Virus record (IMG/VR): IMGVR_UViG_3300033153_003619
Span: 1-41,647 of that record
Origin: a virus
Length of the DNA: 41,647 nucleotides
Strand: one strand, 5' to 3'
The notes under the pieces: generated by a model
The model's input: only the letters and a program-made list of their open reading frames with translations
Databases searched by the model: none
What the model was told of the DNA's origin: nothing
Position numbers and translations under genes: made by a program
In this document: positions 1 to 8,302 of the stretch, in pieces
Layout: every line of letters begins with the position of its first letter
How positions within the stretch are numbered: the stretch's first letter is position 1

Positions 1-114
1 AGAATTGCTTCCATTCCTAGCTGGGGATGCTACCTACACAATTACAACTGGTTTAGTTGGTGCAGGAACAGGAACTGTTACAGCTGCTGAAGGTCGTAGA
101 TGTTTTGCATTTAC
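1..114. repeat. Left copy of 114-bp terminal redundancy
   Basis: Bases 1-114 are identical to bases 41534-41647. Both copies lie inside the major capsid gene and keep the reading frame across the join, so the contig closes into a circle of 41,533 bp. This reflects a circular assembly of a circularly permuted or circularising genome. It does not by itself prove physical direct terminal repeats, because the repeat sits inside a coding gene and has a length typical of an assembler overlap. Confidence 0.95.
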
Positions 115-277
115 TTCTAAAAGAGGTATTCTACTTGCTAAAGGTAGAGAAGTTCAAGGTAGAATCGATGAATTACCTGGTAAACACTATGCACATCAAG
201 TGTATTGTGCTCTATCAGTTGGTGGTTCACGAATGGAAGAAGTGCAAGTTGTAGAAGTAATTTGTAAAGAAGTTTAA
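1..277 (+). CDS. Major capsid protein, C-terminal part (continues from 40797-41647)
   Basis: This is the 3' end of the major capsid gene. The frame enters at base 2 (Glu-Leu-Leu-Pro) and stops with TAA at 275-277. Joined to 40797-41533 it gives a 337-residue protein. The C-terminal portion holds the stretch 'KGREVQGRIDELPGKHYAHQVY', shown here as KGREVQGRIDE followed by LPGKHYAHQVY, which is a typical capsid-shell end with an Arg/Lys-rich strand. The last codons (VICKEV) are copied as non-coding DNA just downstream. See the 5' part for family evidence. There is no frameshift at the contig join. Confidence 0.9.
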   Translation, partial: ELLPFLAGDATYTITTGLVGAGTGTVTAAEGRRCFAFTSKRGILLAKGREVQGRIDELPGKHYAHQVYCALSVGGSRMEEVQVVEVICKEV

Positions 278-371
278 TTTTGTAGGGGCTTAACGGCCCC
301 TTCATAGTTGATAAGTAATTTGTAAAGAAGTTTGTAAAGAAGTTTAATTTTGTAGGGGCTTACTGGTCCCT
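255..371 (+). repeat. Tandem duplication of capsid-gene 3' end plus hairpin
   Basis: The segment covering the last six codons of the capsid gene, its stop, and the following hairpin is repeated out of frame with any gene. AAGTAATTTGTAAAGAAG occurs at 255-272 and 313-330. The 32 bases at 261-292 recur exactly at 331-362. The second copy carries an extra tandem 12-mer (TTTGTAAAGAAG). Each copy ends in a hairpin (282-301 and 352-371). The second hairpin has drifted but keeps pairing through a G-T wobble. Confidence 0.85.
284..301 (+). terminator. GC hairpin after capsid gene, copy 1 (weak terminator or mRNA-end hairpin)
   Basis: AGGGGC pairs with GCCCCT around a TTAACG loop, seven bases after the capsid stop. 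Only a short T tract (TTCAT) follows, so termination is probably partial. Partial termination would let capsid message exceed downstream tail message. A second copy at 354-371 (AGGGGC, loop TTACTG, GTCCCT) keeps the stem with one wobble pair. Confidence 0.5.
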
Positions 372-389
372 CTTAACTGAGAGGTTATA

Positions 390-848
390 ATGACAATAGT
401 AAATGGTGACAACTATAAACTACAGTGGGTTGATAAGCCTTCTGAGAAATTACCGAAAGGTGAAAATGCTGGACGTAAGAGATTGCTTCTTGAGCATTAC
501 ACTGCGGATTACGCAATACAGGTTGGGGACACAGTTCTTGGACCTAAGATTCCTGCTAGTTCAATTGTTACTGGTGCTTTCGTTAAGATTAATAAATCTT
601 TAGGGGCAACTGGTATCTTTAACCTAGGCTATTTAGCTAATGGTGTTGATGCTGCTGACACAGACGCTTTCATAACTGGAGCTGATGCTGGTGGTCAAGC
701 TGTTTGGGCCCTTCCTGCTGCTGGTCAAGCTGGAATTTTGAAGAGATTCACTAAAGAGACTCAATTAGTTCTTATTGCTACTGAAGTAATGGACGGAGCG
801 GTTCTTGATGGTGTTATTGAATTTGGAGTTGAGTACGTAAACGATTAG
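390..848 (+). CDS. Capsid cement/decoration protein, Bbp16-like
   Basis: A 152-residue protein directly after the major capsid gene, the position held by the cement protein Bbp16 in BPP-1-type phages. It has the feel of that beta-rich family: a central strand region around residues 45-75 (IPASSIVTGAFVKINKSLGATGIFNLGYLANGVDAAD, in pieces IPASSIVTGAFVKI and GATGIFNLGYLANGVD) and an aliphatic C-terminal strand segment (LIATEVMDGAVLDGVIEFGVEY). Start ATG at 390 follows GAGGTTATA. The likely role is stabilising the shell at the quasi-threefold or twofold sites. Family identity is from recalled resemblance and gene order, not a search. Confidence 0.7.
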   Translation: MTIVNGDNYKLQWVDKPSEKLPKGENAGRKRLLLEHYTADYAIQVGDTVLGPKIPASSIVTGAFVKINKSLGATGIFNLGYLANGVDAADTDAFITGADAGGQAVWALPAAGQAGILKRFTKETQLVLIATEVMDGAVLDGVIEFGVEYVND

Positions 849-887
849 TCAAACGTACCTCTTGACTAAATTATAGATGGGGTCTAC

Positions 888-1442
888 ATGGCGACGGAAA
901 CACAAATTGTAAACTTTGCTTTACGAAGATTGGGTTGCGAGCCTGTAGGCTCCATTTCAGATGATAATAAACGTGCGAAGGTTATGAATGACCTATATGA
1001 CATGGCCAGACAATCAGCTCTTGGTTCATATCCTTGGAAATTTGCTAACACTCGTGCTTTATTAACAGATAATGGGAACACTCCAGCATTTGAGTATTCC
1101 TATGAGTTTGATCTTCCTGCGGATTATTTAAAAGCTGTAAGAGAGTATAACGACACTGAATTTGTTAGAGAAGGTGACGTTTTACTCTGTGACAGTGATG
1201 AACTAAGATTACTGTATACTCAAGATATAGCAGATGAAACACTTTTTAGTGCAGTATTTGCTAAGTATATGGCCCTAGTTTTAGCAGTAGATGGGTCTTA
1301 TGCTTTAGTTCAAGATAAGAAATTGAAAACAGATATAGAAGCAGAGATGATGAGAATCCTCGATGATGCTAGATTTAATGACTCTACTGAGTCTAAGGCA
1401 GAAGATTACGAGATAAATGACTTCACAGACGTAAGACTTTAG
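888..1442 (+). CDS. Tail adaptor / tail tubular protein A (T7 gp11-like)
   Basis: A 184-residue protein with the characteristic start of podoviral adaptor proteins: TQIVNFALRRLGCEPVGSISD, then a run NDLYDMARQSALGSYPWKFA around residues 36-55, the expected 'aR...L..hPWnFA' signature. It forms the ring that joins the portal to the nozzle. A Pro-Ala-Asp-Tyr-Leu motif near residue 80 (DLPADYLKAVREY) is also family-typical. It sits between the cement and nozzle genes. The ATG at 888 follows GGGGTCTAC. The length is close to T7 gp11 (about 196). Confidence 0.85.
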   Translation: MATETQIVNFALRRLGCEPVGSISDDNKRAKVMNDLYDMARQSALGSYPWKFANTRALLTDNGNTPAFEYSYEFDLPADYLKAVREYNDTEFVREGDVLLCDSDELRLLYTQDIADETLFSAVFAKYMALVLAVDGSYALVQDKKLKTDIEAEMMRILDDARFNDSTESKAEDYEINDFTDVRL

Positions 1443-1450
1443 GGGGTTAA

Positions 1451-3601
1451 ATGAAATTTGCTTCAGCTCAGAATAACTTCTCGAATGGTGAATTGAGTCC
1501 AAGACTAGAAGGACGAAACGATCTCAAAGAATATTTTAATGGTGTGGCCACTCTAGAGAATTTTATTCCTAGTAGAGAAGGTGGAGCCTTTAGAAGGCCT
1601 GGAACTTTATTTGTAAAAAAGAATATGACTGAGGGTGGACTCTACGAGTTTGTAATAAACAGACAAGAGTCGTACTTAATTCATATAGAAGCAACTACAG
1701 CTACTAACTTAAGATTTACTACTTATAAACAAAGTTTCTCGGGGGGTTCCCCACTATTAACTTTTGGTACAGTTCAAAACTTTACTTTAGATGCTAGTCA
1801 ATTAGAAATAGATTTTAACAAATTTAATTTCGCACAAATAAATAATATAATGTTTTTAACTCATGTATCTGGGAAACTTCCACCCTACGTAATAGCTAGG
1901 GTGGACACTAATTCCTTCAGTATAGTTACTTATGAAGATTATGTTATTTCTCAAAATTTTAATAAAGTTTTAAGTTCAGTTTATCCAAAGTATAATGCTG
2001 ATGTTACTAAAACAGTAGCTTCATCTGGTGGAGCTACACCAACTCTTACAGCTAGTTCTGGTTTCTTTGTTGCTGGTATGGTGGGTGCAAAATTTAAGAT
2101 GAAGGATGCGGCAGCTTCTGAAACAGTTTTTACAATTACAGGATACACTTCACCAACAATAATAACGGCTTCTTTAGAAGTAGGAACAGCAGCAGCTATA
2201 GGTGCAACCTCTGATTGGACTTTAGAATCTTGGAATAAAGTATACGGATATCCTCAATCAGTATCCTTCTATCAAGAAAGATTGGCCTTTGGAGGAACTT
2301 TCTTCGAACCTAATGTTATATGGCTTTCCGTTAGTGGAAACTTAGCAATTATTTTAAATAGAAAATTACTACAAGATGTGTCTGTTGATAACTCAGGAAT
2401 GGGTTATTACGGTACAATAATAGAATCAGATTCATTTCAATTAACTATGTCTACAAGTAAAACTAATTCTATACAGTGGCTTCAATCTAATAGAAGGCTA
2501 CAAATAGGAACCACTTCAGCAGAGCATGTTGTTTCAACTGTAGACGGTACTTTATCAAGTGAGAAATCTATACAGGCCGCTTTAACTTTTTATGGTAGCA
2601 ATAATGCTGCTGCAATTTCTGTACAGAACTCAACCTTGTTTATAACTACTGATGGTAAATCTGTAAGGGACATAACATACTCTGAAGAGAATGGTTCAAA
2701 TGTTTCTCAACTATTATCAACAGCTGCCGAACATTTAGTTTATCACAATGTTGATGAGCTTGTAGATTCAATGGCAGGAGTTGAGATAACTAAAATGGTT
2801 TATCAAGCTTCAAGAAGTTGTATTTGGGTTTTACTTAGTACTGGTAACTTAATAGGTTTTACATTAGAAAATTCAACTAACACATTAGCTTGGCACAAAC
2901 ATATAGTAGCAGGGGTAGATACTAAAATATTAAGCCTTGCTGTAATGCCTGATGATCTTGGAGACTTTGATACTGTTTATATGTTGGTAGAAAGAACAAT
3001 AGATGGTGCTTCAGAAATTTATGTAGAAGCTATAGGTAATGATTTCCGTTTAAATAGTATGTATGGACACATTAACAATGAAGGTAGAAATCATCCTGTT
3101 TATATGGACTCTACTTACGCCCCACTAGTGTCTGGAACCCCTGGGGAATTTTTAATGTTAACTCTAGAAGGTGAAACAGTTTCTGTTTTAGTTAAAGGAG
3201 TTTATGTTGGGGACCAAGTAGTTACTGGAGGAATAGTAACTGTAGCAGACCTCACGGCAACTGATGGTGATGTACTAGTAGGGTTACCTTTTACCTCTAT
3301 TATAAAATCTATGAAACTTCAAGAGGGTAGTAGGATAGGGGATGCTCAAATATTATTCAAAAGGATAGATACAGTATTATTAACATTATTAAACTCTAAA
3401 ACTTATAAAGTGGGTTCTAGGTCTGACAATACTGAAACTAGAGTATTAAAAGACATAACGAATATTAACCTATTTACAGGTGAGGATAGAGTAAGTGTAG
3501 AGTCTTCACCGGGTGAAGAACAGAGATTTTATATCGAGTCTACCGGACCATTCCCATTAAATATTTTATCGGTCGGGATTAGAGGCGAGACACAGGAGTA
3601 G
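1451..3601 (+). CDS. Tail nozzle / tail tubular protein B (T7 gp12-like)
   Basis: A 716-residue protein opening with FSNGELSPRLEGRNDLKEYF and then LENFIPSREGGAFRRPGTLFV, the hallmark start of podoviral nozzle proteins ('G.lSp.l.gR.Dl..Y..g...l.N......G...rRpGt.fv'). The nozzle closes the tail tube and carries the fibres. A conserved GYPQSVSFYQERLAFGGT block lies near residues 266-284. It starts eight bases after the adaptor stop, with GGGGGTTAA ahead of ATG. The rest is beta-rich with no visible enzymatic motif. Confidence 0.88.
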   Translation: MKFASAQNNFSNGELSPRLEGRNDLKEYFNGVATLENFIPSREGGAFRRPGTLFVKKNMTEGGLYEFVINRQESYLIHIEATTATNLRFTTYKQSFSGGSPLLTFGTVQNFTLDASQLEIDFNKFNFAQINNIMFLTHVSGKLPPYVIARVDTNSFSIVTYEDYVISQNFNKVLSSVYPKYNADVTKTVASSGGATPTLTASSGFFVAGMVGAKFKMKDAAASETVFTITGYTSPTIITASLEVGTAAAIGATSDWTLESWNKVYGYPQSVSFYQERLAFGGTFFEPNVIWLSVSGNLAIILNRKLLQDVSVDNSGMGYYGTIIESDSFQLTMSTSKTNSIQWLQSNRRLQIGTTSAEHVVSTVDGTLSSEKSIQAALTFYGSNNAAAISVQNSTLFITTDGKSVRDITYSEENGSNVSQLLSTAAEHLVYHNVDELVDSMAGVEITKMVYQASRSCIWVLLSTGNLIGFTLENSTNTLAWHKHIVAGVDTKILSLAVMPDDLGDFDTVYMLVERTIDGASEIYVEAIGNDFRLNSMYGHINNEGRNHPVYMDSTYAPLVSGTPGEFLMLTLEGETVSVLVKGVYVGDQVVTGGIVTVADLTATDGDVLVGLPFTSIIKSMKLQEGSRIGDAQILFKRIDTVLLTLLNSKTYKVGSRSDNTETRVLKDITNINLFTGEDRVSVESSPGEEQRFYIESTGPFPLNILSVGIRGETQE

Positions 3602-3603
3602 TT

Positions 3604-4050
3604 ATGGCAGTATGGGCATTAGCAGCTTTAGCTGCAGTTAAAGCTATAGGCAGTTATTCAGCGGCCAAAGACCAAGCAGAAGCTATCAACAATCAAGCTG
3701 ATATGGAGTTTCTTAAAGCTAATGAAATAATTAGAAGAAACAGAGTAAACAGAGATTTACTTTTTGAAGAAGCAGAAATTACAACAGGTAAACAAACAGT
3801 ACAGGTAGCAGGTTCTGGTAGAAGATTAGATGTAAGTACTTACGCTTTACTAGAAGAGACTACAAGAAAAGCATCAGAGCAAGCAATTAGAGATGCAGAA
3901 GTAGCGTCTTGGGATGCTTCTATGGCCGTAGCATCTGGAGAGGCATTACAAGCTAAAGCAAAAGATGTTAAGAAAGCCGGAATGATCTCGGCCTTAACAG
4001 GTATGGGATCTAGTGCAGCTACCGGAGCACAAAGTACAGGGAGCATATAA
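3604..4050 (+). CDS. Internal virion / ejection protein, gp14-like
   Basis: A 148-residue protein. The N-terminus is a hydrophobic Ala-rich helix (AVWALAALAAVKAIGSYSA) followed by a long Gln/Ala/Glu-rich helix and a Gly/Ala-rich tail. This is the architecture of the small ejection protein (T7 gp14, P22 gp7 class) that enters the outer membrane during infection. It sits in the T7 order between nozzle and the two large core proteins, and its stop overlaps the next start (TAATG). Start ATG at 3604 uses GGAG in the nozzle 3' end. The function is inferred from composition and position. Confidence 0.7.
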   Translation: MAVWALAALAAVKAIGSYSAAKDQAEAINNQADMEFLKANEIIRRNRVNRDLLFEEAEITTGKQTVQVAGSGRRLDVSTYALLEETTRKASEQAIRDAEVASWDASMAVASGEALQAKAKDVKKAGMISALTGMGSSAATGAQSTGSI

Positions 4051-6593
4051 TGCCAGCTATAACAAGATTAAGAACTAGTCAAAGGATTAGTACAAGTGTG
4101 ACTAGTGCTAGGGCAGTAGATGGTGGAAAGAGTGCAACTTACATGGCCTTAGCTCAGGCAGGAGCAGAAGGTGAAAAAATAGCTAATAGGGTATTAACTA
4201 CTAGAAGAAACCATGAAACTTCCCTATACACACAAAGAAGTATGGAGGATAAAGATTTAGCCTCTTTAGAAGCATTAGATACTTTATCTAATAGAATGGA
4301 TCCGTCTACAGGTAGAATAATAGACGAAGAAAGCCAGTATAATGGTATGTTAATAGACGAAGCAATGGAACAAGTTGAAGCTGTTGGGTCTAAAAGAATA
4401 TTAGAAGAAGCACCAACTGAACATGCTAGAAGGGCAACAGCTTTAGCAGATGGTCCTGCTACCCACAGAAGATTATTATCCGTAGACTTATACAAAAATA
4501 AACAAATACAAATAGCTGTCCAAGAGACTTTTGAACAAAGAACCGATGCTAGGATGAAAGCTATACAAGTACATAATCCAAACACCTCAGGAATGTCTTA
4601 TATAGATGTCACAACAAAAAAATTAATAGATATGAAAGCTGGACTAGCAATGGATCTAGTTTCAGATGTAAATACTAAAAGAAAAAATGATAGAATAGCT
4701 GGTGGAAAGATAGCAGAAACTGGAGCTAATCAAGCTGTTCATGAAGGAGATTGGGACTCAGTTGCTAGGTTTATTCAACTTCCTGCTCAATTGAAAACCA
4801 AAGCACAAAGAACTGATATGGTTAATGCCTTAAATGCAGATGGTAATTTCATATTAGAAATTAAGAAAGTTGGAAATGACTATGCATTAGTACATGTTGA
4901 GAAAGATGCTCAAGGAAAAAACTTAGTTACGTATATGAACATGGGCGTTTTAGATATCTCTGGGGAAGTTAAAGAAGATAATTTGGCCCATAAGTATATT
5001 ACTCCCGAAACTAATCAATCATTGCTTCGACAGTATATGTCCCATATGAAGGGTAATAAAAGGGCAGAACTAGCAGAATTAAAAAGGTCCCAAGCAGGAA
5101 TACAAGCCGCTATGAGAGATAGGTCTTTAACCAATACTCAACAGAATGAAATACTTAAAAGAAGTAATGATAAAGCTTTAAAACTTTTACCTGAGAAAGA
5201 GGCCACAAGTTTTATAACCTCAAACTCTGCAGTTAAACTCTCTAACGATGCTGTGGGCAGAATGGCGTTACTCCCTCCAAGTGAGAGAGCTAAAATAACT
5301 AAAGCTGTTGGAACTATATCTCAAAAACATTTAGAAATAGCGGGTAGTGAAGATGTTGGTAAGTTAGAAGTAAATGCTGCTTTAAAAGAGAAAGCAGTAA
5401 ATTTGACTAGAGCAGGAGAAAAAGAGCTTCTTAGAACCCAACACACTATTGGACATTTAACTAAATATAGTAATTATTTTAGGGGTATCTTTAATAAGAG
5501 AATGAATAGTCCTAAACACTACGCAAAGTTTATGGCCCAAAGAGAAGTAATGCAAGGTCGGATGAATGTTTCTCAGTTAGTAGGAGACAACTTTACACCA
5601 GCTGAATTAGGTACGGCCAAGAAACAACTGGAGCCGTTATTAGATACTAGTTCTGCAAAAGGAATAGATAATTTAATAAAGTGGGTTAACTTCCATAAAG
5701 ATACAAGACAAGGGGATTTTAGATCTTTTGTTGAGTCTATAAAAACAGATAAATTAGAGGATGCTACGGGAATGGTCCTAAGTATGGACACAAGTACACC
5801 ATACGGACATGCTTCTGTAACCGAGATACTGCAAAATGCAAATAATCGTGAAGGTATAGAGAAGAACTTTCAAGTAGCTATGGAAGTACTCGATGCTAGT
5901 AGTGAAAAGGTTCCAGTACTCGGTGGGTTTTATTCTCCAGGTAGAGCGTTTAAGATTAATTTAAAAGGTGCGGTAGTTGAAAGTTTAAATGAATCAGGAA
6001 TGGCAACTGCCATACTTTCGGTATACGGAGCTTCTGGACAAACTAAACTACAATCAGTTTATGACCACATAACTCTAGCTGCTAAGAAAAGGTATTTTGG
6101 GGAAACTAAAAATGCTAAGACTTTAGGTAAAGAAGCCTACGAGAGATTGTTTAAGGATAATTTTGTAGTAGTTGGAAATATAAATGGCGCAGCTATTATA
6201 CCAAAAACAGAAAAAAGTACAATGACTAAAGAAGTTGTTGAGAAAATAATAAATAGTCAGGCGGATACAAAAAATTGGGATACTTCTGGACTTAAAGATA
6301 ATAGATCTGTTCAAAAAATAAATAAGAAAGAAAACAATACTGGTAAAGCAGCAGACGCTAGAGCAAAAGAATTATTTGATGGTAACTCACTAGGGACACC
6401 TAAAGTAGTTATAAAAGATGACAGGGTCTATTACATGTTAAGAGACTCTAGAGGTAGATCTACAATCATACCTGGCGCAAATGATAAAGATATAAGTAAA
6501 CCACTACAGCAAGCTAAAGAAGAGTCGGATTCTTATGTTGAACCATCTGCTATAGATTCTATTAAGAATTATTTGATGGACTGGGTGAAATAA
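4050..6593 (+). CDS. Internal virion / ejection protein, gp15-like
   Basis: An 847-residue, mainly helical, Lys/Glu-rich protein without membrane segments. In size and place it corresponds to T7 gp15 (747 residues), a core protein injected into the host periplasm. Positively charged stretches recur throughout (for example TTRRNHETSLYTQRS near 50-64 and KRAELAELKRSQAGIQAAM near 332-350). Its start overlaps the preceding stop and its stop overlaps the following start, both as TAATG, so the ejection genes are translationally coupled. No catalytic motif was recognised. Confidence 0.65.
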   Translation: MPAITRLRTSQRISTSVTSARAVDGGKSATYMALAQAGAEGEKIANRVLTTRRNHETSLYTQRSMEDKDLASLEALDTLSNRMDPSTGRIIDEESQYNGMLIDEAMEQVEAVGSKRILEEAPTEHARRATALADGPATHRRLLSVDLYKNKQIQIAVQETFEQRTDARMKAIQVHNPNTSGMSYIDVTTKKLIDMKAGLAMDLVSDVNTKRKNDRIAGGKIAETGANQAVHEGDWDSVARFIQLPAQLKTKAQRTDMVNALNADGNFILEIKKVGNDYALVHVEKDAQGKNLVTYMNMGVLDISGEVKEDNLAHKYITPETNQSLLRQYMSHMKGNKRAELAELKRSQAGIQAAMRDRSLTNTQQNEILKRSNDKALKLLPEKEATSFITSNSAVKLSNDAVGRMALLPPSERAKITKAVGTISQKHLEIAGSEDVGKLEVNAALKEKAVNLTRAGEKELLRTQHTIGHLTKYSNYFRGIFNKRMNSPKHYAKFMAQREVMQGRMNVSQLVGDNFTPAELGTAKKQLEPLLDTSSAKGIDNLIKWVNFHKDTRQGDFRSFVESIKTDKLEDATGMVLSMDTSTPYGHASVTEILQNANNREGIEKNFQVAMEVLDASSEKVPVLGGFYSPGRAFKINLKGAVVESLNESGMATAILSVYGASGQTKLQSVYDHITLAAKKRYFGETKNAKTLGKEAYERLFKDNFVVVGNINGAAIIPKTEKSTMTKEVVEKIINSQADTKNWDTSGLKDNRSVQKINKKENNTGKAADARAKELFDGNSLGTPKVVIKDDRVYYMLRDSRGRSTIIPGANDKDISKPLQQAKEESDSYVEPSAIDSIKNYLMDWVK

Positions 6594-8302
6594 TGGCAAC
6601 GGACTTCTTTGACTACAAGGATGCTAAACTTTATTCTACGGAAGAAAGAGATGTCACGTTTCAAGATCAAATACCCCATTTCTCCCCTGACCAAGTGGGA
6701 GATGCTAATATAGAAGCAGGAAGTAATTTAACAAAATCTGTTAACTTATCTTTGGCCGCTTCTCTTGATAGCTTAGCTTTAGATAAAGATACTCATATAC
6801 TGACGGACATACTTGTAGCTAGTCGGCATAAAGAACAAGCTAGAGCAGCAAGTGCTTTAGAGTTTTCAAACCCTGATGACTATACTTGGAAAAATAGTGC
6901 TTCAGTTATGTTAGGTCAAATATTAGCAGACCCATATGGTATGGGAGTCGCCTTAACAGCTGCTATGGCCGTCTCCTCATTAGGTTCAGTTGCAGCGGTT
7001 GTAGCTCCAACAGCTGCCGAAGTGTTAACGGCCACGATAGTTAGAAGAATAGGAATGGGGGCCGTAGAAGGTGTTCTATCCGAAGTTATAGAGGGTGAGA
7101 TAGAGGTAGCTGCTTCAAGAGAAGAGGCAAGAATATTAGGTACAGAGTTTACTGATGCTGATGCAAGTAACGTAAGAAAGTCACATATCATATTTGGTGG
7201 TGTTCTTGGCGGTATAGCAGGAGCTTTAAGCTCTAAATACCTTAGAAGGGTTAGAGAAGCAGAAGCTGATATGACAGTTATGGCCGCAGGAAAGCTCCCA
7301 GAGATTGAGTACAGGAGTAAGGCCAACGCACATTTAGACTACGAACCAGAGTATAAGGTGTCTAAAGTCTATGACGTTCACGAAACACCTTCTCCAAAAT
7401 ATGAAGTAAGTGTTAAGAGGGTAGCTAGAGCTGCAAAAGATTCCGATGAGGTTGTTGGAGCAGCAACACCAGATTCTAAATTCTATGCTGTTCACCATAA
7501 CGTAACAAATGGAAAGTTCAACAATAATAGTCAATACAGTTTTGGTACTAGTTTCGGAAACAAAGGAACAGTGTTCACTACTAATAAAGGTTTTGCTAGA
7601 GGTGCGGCCTCTAACCCTTTAAATGGGGACACTGGACACATAATAACTTTGAAAGGTAAAAATTTAAACTTATTGGATATCTCTAAATCGGCAGATCCCG
7701 AGTTACGTCAGGCCTTTAATAATCTAATGGTACAAAATGGGGTGCACCCTATTACTGCAAGAACATTGATCAATTCTGCAAAAACAAATGCTGACTTACT
7801 ACACGCTGCTGATAGAGCAGCTCAAACATTTAAGGATCCTCAAATACAGGAGTACTTTAATGATATACTAAAAGAGCAAGGGTATGACGGAATAGCCTTC
7901 TCCCACATTTATCCAAAAGGTGTTGAGAAACAATTAGACGAGGGCGTTTATATATTTGACCCTTCTGAATTTGTTGGTGAAAGTATTGATGAAATAAAGA
8001 GAGCTAAAGGTATTGGAGGAATTGATCCAGTAGTTAAACAGTCTGTTGAGGACGAATTAAATTACTTAAATTCCCCAGAGTCTAATATATTTCACGATGT
8101 AGAAGCTAGTAATAAATTTAATGAATTAGAAGAAATACCTTTTTATGACAGTAAAGGAGAAGCTGACTCCTTACTAAAACAACAAGACGAAATACTAACA
8201 GGTATAGAGAATGATTTAATACACAACCCAAAAGCTATAGAAAATCCTTCTTACTACAAGGAATTAATCAAAGATATTAAAAACTGTTTGGGGGTATCAT
8301 GA
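6593..8302 (+). CDS. Ejection protein with ADP-ribosyltransferase-like domain
   Basis: A 569-residue protein. Residues about 118-147 and 200-218 are hydrophobic, Ala/Gly-rich helices that could insert in membrane. Residues about 292-460 resemble the ART-PolyVal domain found in phage polyvalent and ejected proteins: a start strand SKFYAVHHNV, a G-T-x-F-T-T-N-K segment, then the typical ending GYDGIAFSHIY ... GVYIFDPSEF. It probably enters the cell with the DNA, where it could ADP-ribosylate a host target. Catalytic residues cannot be assigned securely by eye. The tail (460-569) is acidic. The stop overlaps the next start (ATGA). The first third may be the core-forming part. Confidence 0.65.
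   Translation: MATDFFDYKDAKLYSTEERDVTFQDQIPHFSPDQVGDANIEAGSNLTKSVNLSLAASLDSLALDKDTHILTDILVASRHKEQARAASALEFSNPDDYTWKNSASVMLGQILADPYGMGVALTAAMAVSSLGSVAAVVAPTAAEVLTATIVRRIGMGAVEGVLSEVIEGEIEVAASREEARILGTEFTDADASNVRKSHIIFGGVLGGIAGALSSKYLRRVREAEADMTVMAAGKLPEIEYRSKANAHLDYEPEYKVSKVYDVHETPSPKYEVSVKRVARAAKDSDEVVGAATPDSKFYAVHHNVTNGKFNNNSQYSFGTSFGNKGTVFTTNKGFARGAASNPLNGDTGHIITLKGKNLNLLDISKSADPELRQAFNNLMVQNGVHPITARTLINSAKTNADLLHAADRAAQTFKDPQIQEYFNDILKEQGYDGIAFSHIYPKGVEKQLDEGVYIFDPSEFVGESIDEIKRAKGIGGIDPVVKQSVEDELNYLNSPESNIFHDVEASNKFNELEEIPFYDSKGEADSLLKQQDEILTGIENDLIHNPKAIENPSYYKELIKDIKNCLGVS

Noticed and set aside
1-114. Physical direct terminal repeats as in T7
   Set aside because: The repeat lies inside the capsid gene and its length suits an assembly overlap. 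Circular closure is the simpler reading.
4154-4585. A 143-codon antisense frame inside the gp15-like gene
   Set aside because: Reverse frame of a Glu/Lys/Ala-rich gene. No ribosome site.
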